Shown here piece by piece: positions 40,454 to 52,900 of a stretch of DNA of 56,370 nt. The position numbers and the translations under genes were made by a program. The stretch is from Diplocarpon mali (lineage: Eukaryota > Ascomycota > Leotiomycetes > Helotiales > Drepanopezizaceae), in assembly GCA_024741835.1 (NCBI GenBank), contig JAENRP010000160.1:1-56370 (forward strand), read 5' to 3'. The notes beneath the pieces are model-generated. The model was not told the DNA's origin and did no database searches. It saw nothing but the letters and a program-made list of their open reading frames with translations. Within the stretch, counting starts at the first letter, position 1; every line of letters starts with the position of its first letter.

Positions 40454-40944
40454 GAAGAAGTAAATAGCTTCGGTCCATCCAAACTGTATAGGTTTGGCCG
40501 GCTATCCTCTCAATAGCATAGTGTCTGTGGAGCTTATTGCTGGCCAGAAAACGAAGGAAAACGAGTCACGGGCGCTGCTTTGGCGCTGCTGGTAGACTAA
40601 AGCTGGTGCTAAGAGTCTCAGGTGTACCTAGGAAGGTGGATAGTTGCTCGAAGTAAACAGCGGGCGTGGCAAATCAGCGCGACCTTCCTTTGGAATCGAG
40701 CGACGAAGCGTTTCCTCAACTGCTGAGAACTTCGTCGACGGGCGGTCTCTTCTCGGACGCGTGAAGACCCAGATCCAGACCCAGGTTGAAGTCGAGGTTC
40801 AGGTTCGGAAAGGGAAGTGAAGTGTCACATCGACAGCTCCTGCCTCGGCGACGTCCTAGACTGATGGAGGTCCTGTGGAGCGACCTAGATTCGAGCAGTG
40901 GGCGTCTGCTCTCCATCGCGAAGATACACGTTGGCGGTAGTATA
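40454..40944. other. Intergenic, no gene supported
   Basis: GC-balanced sequence between the gap and the small gene on the minus strand. The 123-codon minus ORF at 40,716-41,087 overlaps that gene's second exon in another frame and shows no family features. Confidence 0.45.
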
Positions 40945-41342
40945 TCATGGTGTTGGTAGGAATGGCACATCTTGTACATGGTATCTAGGTATCGGTACTC
41001 GTATAGGTACTCGTATAGTCTGCCGTGTAGAGGGGAGGTCCAGTCGCTGCCACGTTCTGCTCCCAACTTCCAGTGGAAGCAAGACATTCACACTTCCTAC
41101 ATCTCGACGTTAGCTTGAGCTGCTGCCAGACCAGATTCTCGAGTGTATGGGTAGGGACCAGAATTCCTACCTGTTGTCGGTGCTTGATCTGAGCATAGCA
41201 TCATGCCTTGTCCAGAGCGTTGATGGTCTTGGATTCGAAGCAGTACAAGACAATCGAGTCTGGCGTCAGTGATGATGATTTGCCCTTGCTCCTTCCCAGT
41301 CGTCTTGCCTGAGAGGGAGCCGGGGACAATTCGTTTGGGCAT
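40945..41342 (-). CDS. Small two-exon hypothetical protein, 107 aa
   Basis: The exon 1 ATG is at 41,340-41,342 (MPKRIVPGSLSGKTTGKEQG). Exon 1 ends at 41,171 and the intron 41,097-41,170 (74 bp) has donor GTAGGA, branch-like GCTAAC 14 bp before the acceptor, and TAG acceptor. Splicing keeps the frame (PTTG|SVNVLLPLEVGSR) and ends at TGA 40,945-40,947, giving 324 bp of coding sequence. The protein is compact and hydrophobic in the middle (IIITDARLDCLVLLRI), with a Pro/Arg-rich C-terminal third made partly of a short internal repeat (IRVPIRVPIP). No domain is recognised. A single unspliced ORF of 81 codons is the alternative. The splice-signal quality makes the two-exon model preferable, but expression is unproven. 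Confidence 0.5.
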
Positions 41343-42230
41343 TCAATGTCAGGACCAAGAATTTCCTCGGAAACTGGAATAGAAGGTCATCTAATTTCTG
41401 CGATGCATATAAGAGACTCCTCCTTCGCATTCATCGGTTTCCTCTCTTCTAACATGCTTCACAGAAAACCCTACGAGCAGCGGCCGGTGACGAGAACAGC
41501 GTCGGTACACCCTACGAGCCTGTATTATTCGAAGCCGTTCATCAATCTCATACGGAACGCGAAATTTGGGTACGCCCCAGACACCCATACCGTGCTTCGA
41601 AATCCCCCGAGGCTCATCAGCTCAAGAGAGACTGCCACCACTCGGTGCCATCTCCCACCTTCGCGGCCTGTCCCCAGCGACTTGATCATTGATTCTTCGA
41701 CTCTACCAGTGGTGCCGTCACCAACTCCGCGGTCTCGGAATATGGTGCTCCAGTAGAGACGCCAGTTCATTCTATGGGAAGAGTCCCGACAAAGAATTCT
41801 CGACAACGGATGAGCATGGCCGGCCAAGGGCAAAAGACTGGAGTCATGCGAGACTCGAGGCACCCGAGATTAAACATGGAAAGTCTGTGCATATATGTTA
41901 CAGAGACGAGCTGGAGCTTGGTACAACGGTCGTTGTACTGCCTGCGGCCTCCCAGTCTACCTCCAGACCCGAGTGTCTACATTGCCCCAAACCAGGCCAG
42001 AGGAATAAGGGTTGTGCAGAGTATTGGATAGAATGGTAAAAGTCAGAGAAACACAGGGAGAGCTGGTATGCTGAACTAGCAAATCAATCAGGGAATCCGC
42101 TTTGTTAAGATTGGGCTTGGATAGCTTTGCGAGCATTGGTGATACCCCTACAGCCCCAGTGGGAACGGCGTGCGGAGAACATTTATACATCTTACTTAAC
42201 TCTAAGAACATTGGTATCTCACCTAACTGT
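41343..42230. other. Region between the small gene and the deaminase gene
   Basis: Several overlapping ORFs on both strands (for example 41,346-41,756 plus, 136 codons; 41,525-41,863 minus, 112 codons) conflict with one another and have no recognisable domains. The + ORF starts 3 bp from the divergent minus-strand ATG at 41,342, so a spliced + strand gene is possible but not supported. Confidence 0.35.
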
Positions 42231-43570
42231 TTATAGTAATCCCATGTATTTCTCGGCCCACTTATCCACCTTGTCCAGCAAAACTCTCTTCCGCTCGACA
42301 TCGCACCAGCTTCCCTCGATGGCACCAACTGTAATGAACTTCCAGTCTTTTAAGCTCAATGCGAAAGCTTCTTGCACCGTAAGGTAGTTGTCCAAAATGT
42401 ACCCACCAAAGTACGCAGGGTCCTACGATCAGATTAGCTCTGTTTCCTTCAGTGTTTGAGGATTTGAGAATCTTCTCGTATCAGATGGGTTGAAATAAAT
42501 CCCGAAAACCGAAATATGGAGATGTTGACCAGAGCAGGTAAGGTTTTATACATACGTCACCGTTGATGCTGAATCGTACACCCTCATCCAGAAACTCTCT
42601 GATTGGCAGGGCCGCAACCTTCGTGACACACCTCAGTCTGACGTTGCTCAACGGGCACATGGTGACGAGGGTCTTGTCCTTAGCGACCCTACGCAGGAGC
42701 GCCTCATCCTCGACCAAATGAATCCCGTGATCAATTCTCTCTGTCTTGCACAGATCCAGGGCTCTCGAGATGTATGTCGAGTCGCCCTCTTCTCCGGCAT
42801 GAGCGGTCCTTCGGACCCCAGCTTGGCTTGCAGAATCATACACTTCCCTGAATATCTCTGGCGGAAAGCCGACTTCGCTACTATCGAGGCCAATGCCAGC
42901 AACAGTCCCGTTGGAGAAGTGTCCCAGTGCTTCAGCAGCTTGATATGTATCTCTGGCATCACTGGCCGGTAAATGGCGCAAGAAGCATAGAATGAGCTTG
43001 GATGTCAAGCCGAAGTCTTGCTCTGCCCGTTTCTGTGCTTTTCCCAGCCCGGCTACAACGGTCTCGTAAGAGATACCTCGGGACGTGTGGGCTTGCGGAT
43101 CGAAGAAAATCTCCGCATGGTGTCTTGAACTCAATTAGCTCCTAATCTGTTCATTCAGGCTTTGGTTCATTTCTCGAGATTCTGCTGCCCAAGACGTACA
43201 CGATCGCGCTCACATTTCAGGAGCCGAGGCCATTAGGGACAACAAAGAAGATCCATACATACACACCATCACTGCTCGCTCGGCTGAAGTACTCGTAGGC
43301 CAGAGATTCGAAGTCGGCACCGGTGATCAGGGTGGACATTCCAATGAAATAGTAATGGAGGAAGTCATCAAGAGAGGCGAAGCGAGTATACCGATCCTCG
43401 AGTGCCTCGGGGGAAGCGAAGGAGGGATCTGTGTCGTTCGAAGGGAGAGAGATGTTGTTTGCAGCAGCAAGGCGGAAGAGGAGGCTTGGAGACAGCGAGC
43501 CTTCAATATGAAGATGATGCTCGCACTTGGGCAAGTCACGTAGACACTTGGAAACGCTGCCATCGATCAT
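42231..43570 (-). CDS. AAH1: Adenine deaminase (AAH1 type), three exons, 355 aa
   Basis: Exons 43,263-43,570, 42,556-43,123 and 42,231-42,422 are joined over introns with GTATGT donors; total coding length 1068 bp gives 355 residues, the usual size for fungal adenine deaminase. ATG at 43,568-43,570 starts MIDGSVSKCLRDLPKCEHHL. Metal and catalytic motifs are in order: HLHIEGSL near residue 19-26, DGV|HHAEIFFDPQAHTSRG across intron 1, HAGEEG, RIDHGIHL, MCPLSNVRL, and SINGD|DPAYFGG across intron 2 with the zinc-binding Asp. The enzyme deaminates adenine to hypoxanthine in purine salvage, in cytosol and nucleus. The C-terminus DKWAEKYMGLL is complete. No RIP-type damage is seen. The DPAYFGG and HHAEIFFDPQ features favour adenine over adenosine as substrate, but that is family knowledge. 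Confidence 0.92.
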
Positions 43571-45590
43571 AGTGGAGACCGAGATGACAGAAGGTTGAAA
43601 GATGGAAGGCTGAGAGGTTGATAGGTTTCTTGGTCAACCTGGCCTTGGGGAAGTTCTGAGCTCCAACTGTTCGTCGGGTAGAAATTGCCTTGGTACTAAC
43701 TATGTGGAGCCGTTTCTCTTCCAGGCTTTCAAAGCCTTGGTTCGGTTTCTGGAGACTCGATCACCGTATGTGTGAAGGTTATTCCCTGTGATAGCTGCTT
43801 CGCGGCAAGTCACGTGGTGTTTAGACGAAGCCGCGTATACATGCAGCTCGACCGAAAAGAATAGTTGGACCGAAAGAATTTGCCCTCACGTAGGTGAACA
43901 TCGAAGACGCTCAGATATGGCGTCTACACCCACAAATTCTGCTTTCAGCGAAGCGACAGTGGATAATGGGGGAATTTCTGTTCCAAAAAATACTTGGTAT
44001 GACGACGTGAAATTTTTGCCACCAGTGAGAAGGCGTTTTCGGCGTGCTCCGTATGCCGAGGGAGCTCGGGAATGCCAACATCCAACTCTTCTGGATCCCC
44101 AACCGCCAATACTTCGACTTGACAGCCGCGCTGACGTCGATTCGTGCGGTCCATGAGACGACCACGACGCACCGAGGCCCGTGGCTCCGACGTCTCGGGG
44201 CGCGTCGTGTTCCATCTCCCCTTTTCGTTTGTTATGTCCGATGCATCATGCATCTCTACCGGAATCGTTGGCGGTGAGAGGGTGACGACGGTATGGACGG
44301 AGTATACAGTAGCTCGCTCTTGTGCAGTCAGTCGTGCTGGAGTAGTACTGTATACTACCTATCTGCGGTATGGATTACCTGACGTGAAGGAATAAGTTGC
44401 CTCCCTATCTACACCTTACTCAATGCCACAACACGGTGACACGATCCTGAGATAAATATGCTGTTGCTGTCGCATGCTGGCCAAAGAGATACACTGTTAC
44501 CGTACTTGATCGCGCTGTTAAACTGCTCGGTATCTTGGGCCAGTCGTAAGGGAATCTCGAAGTAATAAGCTCGCTGCTATTTCTGCCTTTACCCCAGCCC
44601 AGCTCCTGAACCTCCGGACTGAGCCAGACTCATCAATTCAGATTTTGTTTTACTTATTCTTGTGGTGACGAGGACATTCAACTCCAAGAAGTCTTCGACC
44701 TTGCGTAAGTTCCCCACCGACACGTTTGGATTCTTACGTAATCACCTCTACCACAACACTACTCCCCTTTTCCCCTTCGGAGACACCATGGGTCGAGCCA
44801 ACTGAGGTGGATACTTGACGTAGCCCTTGAGATGGTACTTTCGGAGTTTAATTTTTAGAAGCTGATTGGATGGTAGCCCTTACACTCTTAAAGTGACTAA
44901 AAACCCTATAGGACGCAAGATGTTTTGACGATATTGGGATTTGCAAGACTTCGCTGAATCTCGCTTTCTTGTTTGAAAGGCTGTATGTCCTTGCTTAAGG
45001 GGCGGTGATCCATGATTTTGACCCATACCGAGTAGTATCTCCAAAAGAAAAGTAAGTACTTCCCAGCCACAGCATCATTCCCTCAACACCAGCAAAAAGG
45101 GGATGCTCACGGGTGGCACCTACGGTGTACGGGTGGATCATCGAGCTACGCCGAACGCTGCGCTGAGCTGTCATGCTGCGAGGCTATTCGTAATGTCCGT
45201 TCCGGTGCTCGGTGCTTGGGACGAAAAGCCCGCGAGTCGCGACCTTCTACAAGTACTTCGCCGCAGGCCAGATGCACCCCCATATTACGTACTGTCAACT
45301 CCGGGTTTATGGCGGGTCGCAAGCCTTCTGTATAGTGCGGTCTCTGTTACGCCTGCGACGAAGCATGCGCCCCGTTGATTTTTTTTCCTCGAGTACGGTG
45401 GATTAGTAAAACACACACACAGAACAGTACATTCTACTACCGGGGAGAGATGAGTACATGTCGGGAGTCAAATTCCCTTTTTACAATATATCACTTGGTC
45501 GAGTTAAGCGTACCACCCCCTATATTTGATACGTGTATATCTACTATAATGCTTCTACGCTCTACTATAGGAGATTTGTGATCAGAACTC
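43571..45590. other. Two kb without supported genes
   Basis: GC-balanced and with many short overlapping ORFs on both strands (43,788-44,395) that have no domains. A CA run (ACACACACACACA) lies at about 45,411. The part next to 43,571 should hold the adenine deaminase promoter. Confidence 0.4.
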
Positions 45591-47560
45591 GAAATTATGT
45601 TGACCTCACAATAAGGAATCCACAGGTTCTTAAGCCTTTTTTAAATATGCTTTACAAGTCGAAAACCACCTAGCACTATAGGACCTCCTATCCTCCCAGA
45701 GCTAAAGATACTTCTTCGTCAAGTAGTGTATCCTCTTTCGAAATCTACTTGATAAAGCTTTTTCTTGTTAGTATAGAGCTTAGCAAGACGTATTTGGCAC
45801 AAGCTTAAGGGTTATATTATCCCTTCCTTCTATAACCCTTTGATAAGTAGACAACTCTATTTAGTTGCACGCTTATTATAGCTGAAAATTAGTAAAAACC
45901 GTTAGATGTAGCTATGTCTGTCTAGTTGAGTGCTAATCCTGCTTTATATCTCTAAGCCTCTCTTTCTTCGGGTATCCTTATATTACTAAATCTATAGCTT
46001 AGCGCGTATGTAAGTTATAATTTATAAAATAACATTACAATAGCCACAAAGCTCAGAGTAAGCATTATATATGTGGCTACTGCTTAGTTTTTGAATATTA
46101 CAAAGAGCGTAGAAAGCTGTAAGCTTGATAATCCGAAAAGCTCTCTAAGTAGCAATTCGGCTAAGAAGAACAGAATAATAATTAGTGTTTTTGGGAGACG
46201 ACGACCTACACCTGTACGCGGGGTCTCCTACGAACCTACAGACTTATCAAGAGTCTATGTTGCAGGTATGCCCGTCACATGTTTGTCACATGATCTGTCA
46301 CATGACACATCATACACATGATATGTCATATGACTTGCCACATGACTTAGCGCCTTCACTAAGAAGGCCGCTTACCTTAAATAGCTCCTAGTTAGAGAGC
46401 TCTCATGAATTAAGACACCTAACATCGTCGTTTGCACCTCATACTTCTTCGTGCCCTCTTCTAGTTTACTATCAAGTTTACTATCAGAGAACCTCCTTGC
46501 TACAGTCTATAAAGCCGAGATTGAGTCCTTTCGATTATGAAATAATTAAACCCCAAGTCGAATGAAACTAGAGCTTTCGAAAACGTCGGAATGATTTTTT
46601 TTCTTTCTACTATACTACCTCTTTTATAGATACCCTCTACTTTCAACCTTTATTTATATACTCTAAGATTGTTCAAATGTATACTTATAATTAAAGGAGA
46701 GGCTTAAAAGAGGATGTAAAGGAGTAAAAGGCAGATTATAGTATATAAAGAGGAAGAGGAGAAGGAGAAGAAAAGGATATATTTCGATAATTTTATATGA
46801 AGTCGATAAGAAGGTCATTATTAAGAGCTGCCGCCGACTACTAAACGCTTAATATAACCAAATCAATAGTCGCTCATAGCGTCAAGGGCTTGTCTTAAAG
46901 TAGGAAACCTAAGGCGAATTTACTATTAAAGCACCTCTAAGAATGTACTCACCTAAAACCTAGAGAGAATAACAATCGACTAAGGTATTAGTTAGATTCT
47001 GATTTAATGGATCGGGAATCATCAGCATTATAGGTATAATGGTAGAGATATAAGGTGTTTTAGGCTAGTTTCTCCTTACATATAAATTCGACATTAGCAT
47101 TTCTCGCTAATGCTATATAGTTTTGAGCTAATAAAGTATATGAAAAGGAAAGATAATAAGTTTCTAAGAATTAAGGATTTCAAAAGAGTTCAAGAGTTTC
47201 ATACTTTAAGTGAGTAGCGCTCTATTTGCTAGTGGGTAGCAGATATCAAGTTGTATTAAGGCCCTCCTTGGTTATCGTATTCTTTTCCGTACTATCATCT
47301 CCAAATCTATTCTCTATATTAGTTTTCAAGGCAGTATTAGAGGGGTCCGGTATAGTTTCAGTAAAAGAGCTATAACATAGCCTTTACTAAAGTTCAAGTT
47401 ATCACAGATCAACTCTCGGCTCTATAATACCCCTCTTGAAAGTATAGAACTTTTGTATAAGTGACCTCTTATAATAAAAGAGAATCCGCAAGTTCGTAGG
47501 GGACACCCCGTTCGAGTGTAGAGCCGTCGTCCCCCGATTTAAAGCTTTAATACCCCCCTT
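45591..47560. other. AT-rich decayed sequence without recognisable genes
   Basis: Composition is similar to the RIPped left half, so this is probably an old, unclassified repeat. There is a hairpin ATTAGCATTTCTCGCTAAT at about 47,095-47,114. No domain or LTR could be recognised. Confidence 0.4.
46272..46350. repeat. Cluster of CACATG/CATATG motifs
   Basis: About six spaced copies of TGTCACATGA-like units (GTCACATGTTTGTCACATGA, CTGTCACATGAC, CACATGATATGTCATATGAC, GCCACATGAC). Most contain the palindrome CATG or CATATG. Confidence 0.7.
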
Positions 47561-48530
47561 ACATCTTCAAATTGAAGTGTTCGGCTTCGCCCATCAGTCC
47601 GAGCAGTCAGAATTCTGCCCTGATTTTCCGCTGTATTCGGAAACAAATCGAGTACGTTCTCTACACTTATACAACCCCCGCCAATGAGGAAAGAAGAATT
47701 ATGTGTTACTGCTGAAATGCTGAGTGCTGATCCACCGTACTCGAAATAGGAAAATACTCAAGATTTAAATCGTTCGGCTTGCCTCGCTTGCGTCTCTGAG
47801 CGGTCGGAGTTCATACTTTTCGGTGGATGTTTACCCCAGCTGTGATCCACCGTCCTCGGGGACAAAATCAAGGGAGAAGACAATCGATCCGGTGCCGGAG
47901 TTTCGGCAGCAGTACCCGATGAAGGGCATACTTTACGACCACGGGGACCAGCGCCGGAATTCCGCAAAGAGGATTTCGATGGCACCGACAAGTGACAAGC
48001 TGGTAACTGTCCCAGCCAGGAGGGGCATCGGAGGCTGTCTGTTCAGTACTTGGTGTCCTGTCGCATACTTTGGAGTCTCTCGTCTCCTGTACTCCTAGCA
48101 ATACCCGAATGATCATGAGAATACTTCCGACTTCCAGAGGACTGTGTACTGTGCACACCCTCCCGCAGCGCGGATCTCTGTGAAGGAGCCGGGAGGGCTG
48201 GCCGAGAACATGACGGGGCGTCAGCTCACCCCTTCACGGCCCCGTCCCCGTCCTCTCGATCATGATCCCTCCGCGAGATCCAGTTCAGATGTGATCTGCT
48301 GTCCTCCGTTTAAGAGTGCCGGAATCACGCAAGAGCTTACGAATTCATGAAACCCAAAATCCCAAGTTGCCTGTCTAGGCGTGGCGGGAAACATTTTTGA
48401 TCTGCTTCATCTTGCTCCGAAGCATGCACAGTAGGTACTCTATCCTGTACTTCGGAGTCCGAGTACTGTGGTAACGTTTCCAGGTCCTACCGCCCGGGGA
48501 GTTTTACTTTGTACTTCGTACAGGGCGTAA
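47561..48530. other. GC-balanced stretch, only short conflicting ORFs
   Basis: ORFs of 68-96 codons overlap on opposite strands (47,758-48,350) and exclude each other. Short GATCCACCGT motifs repeat at about 47,730 and 47,841. No gene is supported. Confidence 0.4.
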
Positions 48531-48772
48531 TAATCTGAGGTTCCCTGTCTGTGCACACTAGATTCTTGGCAATGCTGCTTTTATTAAATTCCTTAGTATT
48601 TTATATAGCCACCTTTTGCGTCAATCACTGCTTTACATCTATTTGGCATTTCCCTAATCAAATATCTAATTATCTCAACTGTTATTGATTCCTAAGCTTC
48701 AAGTACCCCCTGTCGAAACCCCTGCACAAAAGAAAGTTCTAGTATAGCGCACAGACAGAAAACCTCAGATTA
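48531..48772 (-). mobile_element. Tc1/mariner fossil with 24-bp terminal inverted repeats
   Basis: The left end TAATCTGAGGTTCCCTGTCT (48,531 on) is matched by the reverse complement of the right end, TAATCTGAGGTTTTCTGTCT (48,749-48,772), with two C/T differences over 24 bp. Inside, the minus strand at about 48,580-48,715 encodes the C-terminal end of a Tc1-type transposase: YLIREMPNRCKAVIDAKGGY with a preceding TAG in LEA*ESIT. The element is only 242 bp, so nearly all of the transposase including the DDE core is deleted. It is a MITE-like deletion derivative. Confidence 0.85.
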
Positions 48773-49751
48773 TTTCGCCATGGACTAAGTACCAAGGTAC
48801 TGTGCTCTCAGCGGCCGCAGGGTCAGGATCCTAGCCTTCGCAAAGTTCCCAGAAGCCAGGATTCTGAAAAGCATATGACGCAAAAGCAAGGGCAGTCATG
48901 GAAACTCAAACCATCTTCGCCGCTGGCCGATCACCGTGAGATTGACATGGACGGACGGAGAGGAATGACCGTCTTCCGTGCAAACCGCCCGCGAGAAGTT
49001 TCCGCGCTGTACGTAACCACTTCGTACGGAGTCCAAGTAAAGCCGGTTTGAAGGGCTGGTCGAGGCTGTGTATTCGGCCAAGTCGGCCCCCACCCAAGAG
49101 TTCTCATGAAGCGTTTCAAAGAAGTACATTTGACCGGACCCAGCTACGTCCAATATGGTTCAAAGATATAGGTGCTCCTTGAGTTTAGCAGTGTATGACT
49201 TTACCTCGGCCATATTGTGGTATGGCCGATTTTCAGGAGAACCGCAAGCTCGTAGCCCCTCTCTTCTGCAGCACTGCGGTACGATATCGCAGGATCACCT
49301 ACGGCTTTTTTTCCCCCCAGCGGCTTCAAAAGTGGATCTTTGATTCCTCACGGTACTCGGTTATGGCCTCGGTAGTCCAAAGTCTATGTAATGAAGATAC
49401 CCATATTTGCAGCCTCCAGAAAAAGGGAGTACCAGAGACCTTGCACGGAAATTCTCAGGGGCCAGACGGGGGTGGAGAGAAATCAGAGGCCCGAAAAAAC
49501 GAAAAATGAAAAATCCGGGCCCAGGCGCCAACTACAAACGACTGGGTAGATCTGTCAGGGAGGGCCGGTTTTCGAACATGCCTCGACATTAGTAGATCCG
49601 TGCCTAGCATGGCTCAACCTTTGGTTCTAGCCTGCCGCTCTATGCAGCGTATTTTTCCGATACTCTAAATAGAAAGCTAGTTTGGTGGTTGGAAAATGAT
49701 ACTCCACACGAATAGCAAAAGAATTGGGGATTACATTGGTAGCGATCCATC
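48773..49751. other. Intergenic; several conflicting short ORFs
   Basis: Up to three minus frames and two plus frames of 60-104 codons overlap at 48,896-49,592. None has a recognisable domain, so no gene is called. Confidence 0.4.
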
Positions 49752-49964
49752 CATCAAACTATCATGTATCGGGATTTCTTTTTCTCATGCTTGATGAAAT
49801 CGTGATGCTCGCAGGTTGAATACATCAAACTGTAATGTATCGGTATTTCTTTTTCTCATGCTTGATGAAATCGTGATGCTCGCAGGTTGAATCCATCAAA
49901 CTGTAATGTATCGGTATTTCTTTTTCTCATGCTTGATGAAATCGTGATGCTCGCAGGTTGAAAT
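49752..49964 (+). repeat. 71-bp tandem repeat, three copies
   Basis: Three head-to-tail units start CATCAAACTGTAATGTATCG and end GATGCTCGCAGGTTGAAT. Units 2 and 3 are almost identical; unit 1 differs at a few sites (ACTATCATG, GGGATTTC). Each unit contains the inverted pair CATGCTTGATG. Confidence 0.93.
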
Positions 49965-52900
49965 ACACTTAGCGTACTGAATACGTCTCTGGTACGTTTC
50001 TGTATATTGACACCAAGGTTGAAAAATCATGGCGATTCGGACCTCTGTGAATTAAAACGGGTAACTCCTCACAAGTGTACTCTAGAGCTCTTTCTTGAAG
50101 AGATCTATATTCCGCAAATGAATACCATTCCAAGTAGATACGCGCCTGAAAATACAAGCATATATAGTACTTGGGTCTTCGTCGGAAGTAGGCTGCTGTT
50201 CAAGAACCTGTGTTCCACAGCGCAACAGTCCTATTCATGAGGTTGAGCCATGCTACGGTGTACTGTGTCGACACGACTCCACTAGTCTCGATGCATTCAA
50301 GACAATCGGCCGTCGGAGAGCTTCAGAGTTCCCGGTATGGTTTACAAGGCCCTATTCTCTCCCGCTACCCATAATCCCGACTTTTGACAGTTCGAGCACG
50401 GTGGGTCCAAGCCACGGTGGAAATCCACCGAAAAGCCAGATATCCGACCATCCCGCATGGCGAGCGAATCAAGCCGAGCGCCACAAAACCGTGGTAACAG
50501 AAGTACTTCACATGGTGTGCGTGTCCGCCTGCAAAGAAGTGTTGACGCTTCCCGAATTTGTGGGTTTTTATCCTTCCAACGTCTCCGTTTCTTCTCACCG
50601 GGCTGCGATCCACTCCAGAGTCCACCGATCAGCTCTCCACGGCAGGGGGTTTCAAGTACGTGGAAAACACCCATTCTGAAACGGATTCTCCAATCCGGAG
50701 GCCGGAACAGGATTTCTGCTCGGTGTGTTGCGTTTGGGGTATGTCGTTGATTGATTTGTGTACATGGCTCTGAGCTGAAGCTAGGAGTTCACACGTGCCT
50801 CCGCATCTTCATCGGCACCTTAGCCAAAGGCTGGCTGATGAGCAAGCATGAGAATGGGGTAGAGAAACCTGACGAAAAGCTGGGGGCGGGGAGGGGGGAA
50901 GCGGGTCAAAACAGGTCAACTCTAAACTTGGGGTGGAGAAAGCTCTCTACACGGCCATTTTACCCTGGAAGTACCAAGTGGATCTGCAGCCTTCTCAGAA
51001 AAGGGAGTCGGAGCATGATGTTTTCTCTCGTGTTTTCCTAGGTTTCGATCTTTTTTGGAAATTTGATTTTCTTTCCCCGGTAGTCCCGTAAGAAATCTAA
51101 GCTCTAAGAAAAAGAGCGAGGCCGATGAAGCGCTTGGAAACCTCATAGGAGGATGAAAACGGGCCAGTTCACATTGTCTATTTTCAATTCGACATTGCAG
51201 GTCACGCATCGGATAGTTTTTTTTAGCTATTCGGCTTTTAGCATTTGCATTCTGAGTTGCTCGCTTGAAAGTATCTTCAACCACAGAATGCGATTTCTAG
51301 GTTTCGGGATCCACTGTCATCGAAATTAGAAGAGGAAAACGGGACTGGTGGAGCGCCGTTCAGTGGGGGTTTGATCCGGGAGCATGGAAGGCATGCTGGA
51401 AGTAGGCTTCGCAAACGGTGAAGGGAAAATCAAAAAGATTTGCTCGCCGAAAAGACAAGAGCAAGCCCGCAACAGAGCTGGATCTACTCACTTCGTAGAC
51501 ATACTCAAGCGTCAGACTTGTCATGCCCTCGTCGATTCCGTATTTCGTTTTCCTTCGCCAAGAACACTGGGTCACAAGATCTATGAGATAGGACTCCATC
51601 ACAGGGCAAAGAATAAGGTACATTCGAATTTTTTCGAATGCTCAAAGCCAGATCAGAAGAATACTGATCTCTTGTGCCCTGAACAAGAATACAGTCTTGA
51701 TAGTTAGTTTAAAGCTTCCAGGACTATCAAGCATCTATCATTCGGTTGGATTTGAGAAGCAAATCGTCTGGCCTTTGCAAACCGTCAGACATGATACTAT
51801 TCCGTATATTCCTGCCTAGTCATGGTCCACTCTACTCGCAAAAAAGATCAAGCTGGCCAAACTTGAATGTACTGCCATGTTGACCACATCACTGACTGAA
51901 TAGGCAACCCCCTCCTCCAATGCCTCTGCAGAATACTTCATACATAGTACAAGAAAGCCAGACCTCCTGATACTCATCTTCCAACCTATATAAATCTACG
52001 AGCCGGGCATGCGTCGACTTGCATGTCTCAACACGTTACGATCGCTACTGTTCAGGTGAACATATTTCAAACTAGTCCAATACTACTAATCATCATGGTA
52101 TGTGACATGCGTGTTTGCTTTATGGCCTCGTGCCACTTCGATCAGCTCTCAACTGATGGCTGCCAAGCGTGTGATGTTCCTCTCCACTGATACACGGTAT
52201 GGGCTGGGCCAACGCGATTATTTCTGCGAACCGCGCCTGACGCCGCTGAAAACATTCGGTCTTCCCCGGTGCTGCTTCGGTCTGCGGGCCAACAAGACCA
52301 TTCTCAGGGTATCAGTTGTCTAGGACTGCCGGGAGCGAGAAACACCGTCTGAACTATGGGCCCAGGAGGAAAATGCTTGTAGCAATTATGACACCTGATC
52401 AACTAGAATATACCACGGTGTTAAAGAGTATTACGTATATAGTGTATGTCAATCGATTACTATTCTAAAAACTTTTGTTCAATCATTATTCAACATACGC
52501 GAATAACATCTTGACTGACCTCGCCTAGTAAAGGAAAGTCTGACACCGAGTATTTCGAGAACTGTGGATCCGTCGTCTAGCCATTTCGCGTTTGGCATTT
52601 GAAGGTACAGTACCCCCGGACAATCTTCTTTCCCCGGTAGGAGAATGCCATTCGGTGGGTTTTTCTCGACCCACCGGGCTCGAAATAGAAAATCGGGGGG
52701 GAATCCGAGGCCTTGAAACGTCCGGCCCAGTTTTCGGGCTATCCGGCTTGGAGATGTTGTACTCGGAAGACTCGTAGATTGGATTCATCTCTCCCCGGCA
52801 GTGGAATATTACGCGGTGGGGTAGGGGTAGGGGCGGGGCTTTCGATCACGTGTCTGGGAAATCAGAGAAAGAAAGTCACGCGACCTGCGGATACTTCGAG

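Noticed and set aside
41346..41863. 136-codon plus ORF and 112-codon minus ORF
   Set aside because: They overlap on opposite strands with no domain and no good splice structure; kept only as an intergenic note.
43788..44395. Several 77-122 codon ORFs upstream of the adenine deaminase gene
   Set aside because: Up to five frames are open at once, which is typical of unconstrained GC-balanced DNA.
49752..49964. CRISPR-like array
   Set aside because: The units are contiguous 71-bp repeats without spacers and the organism is a eukaryote.
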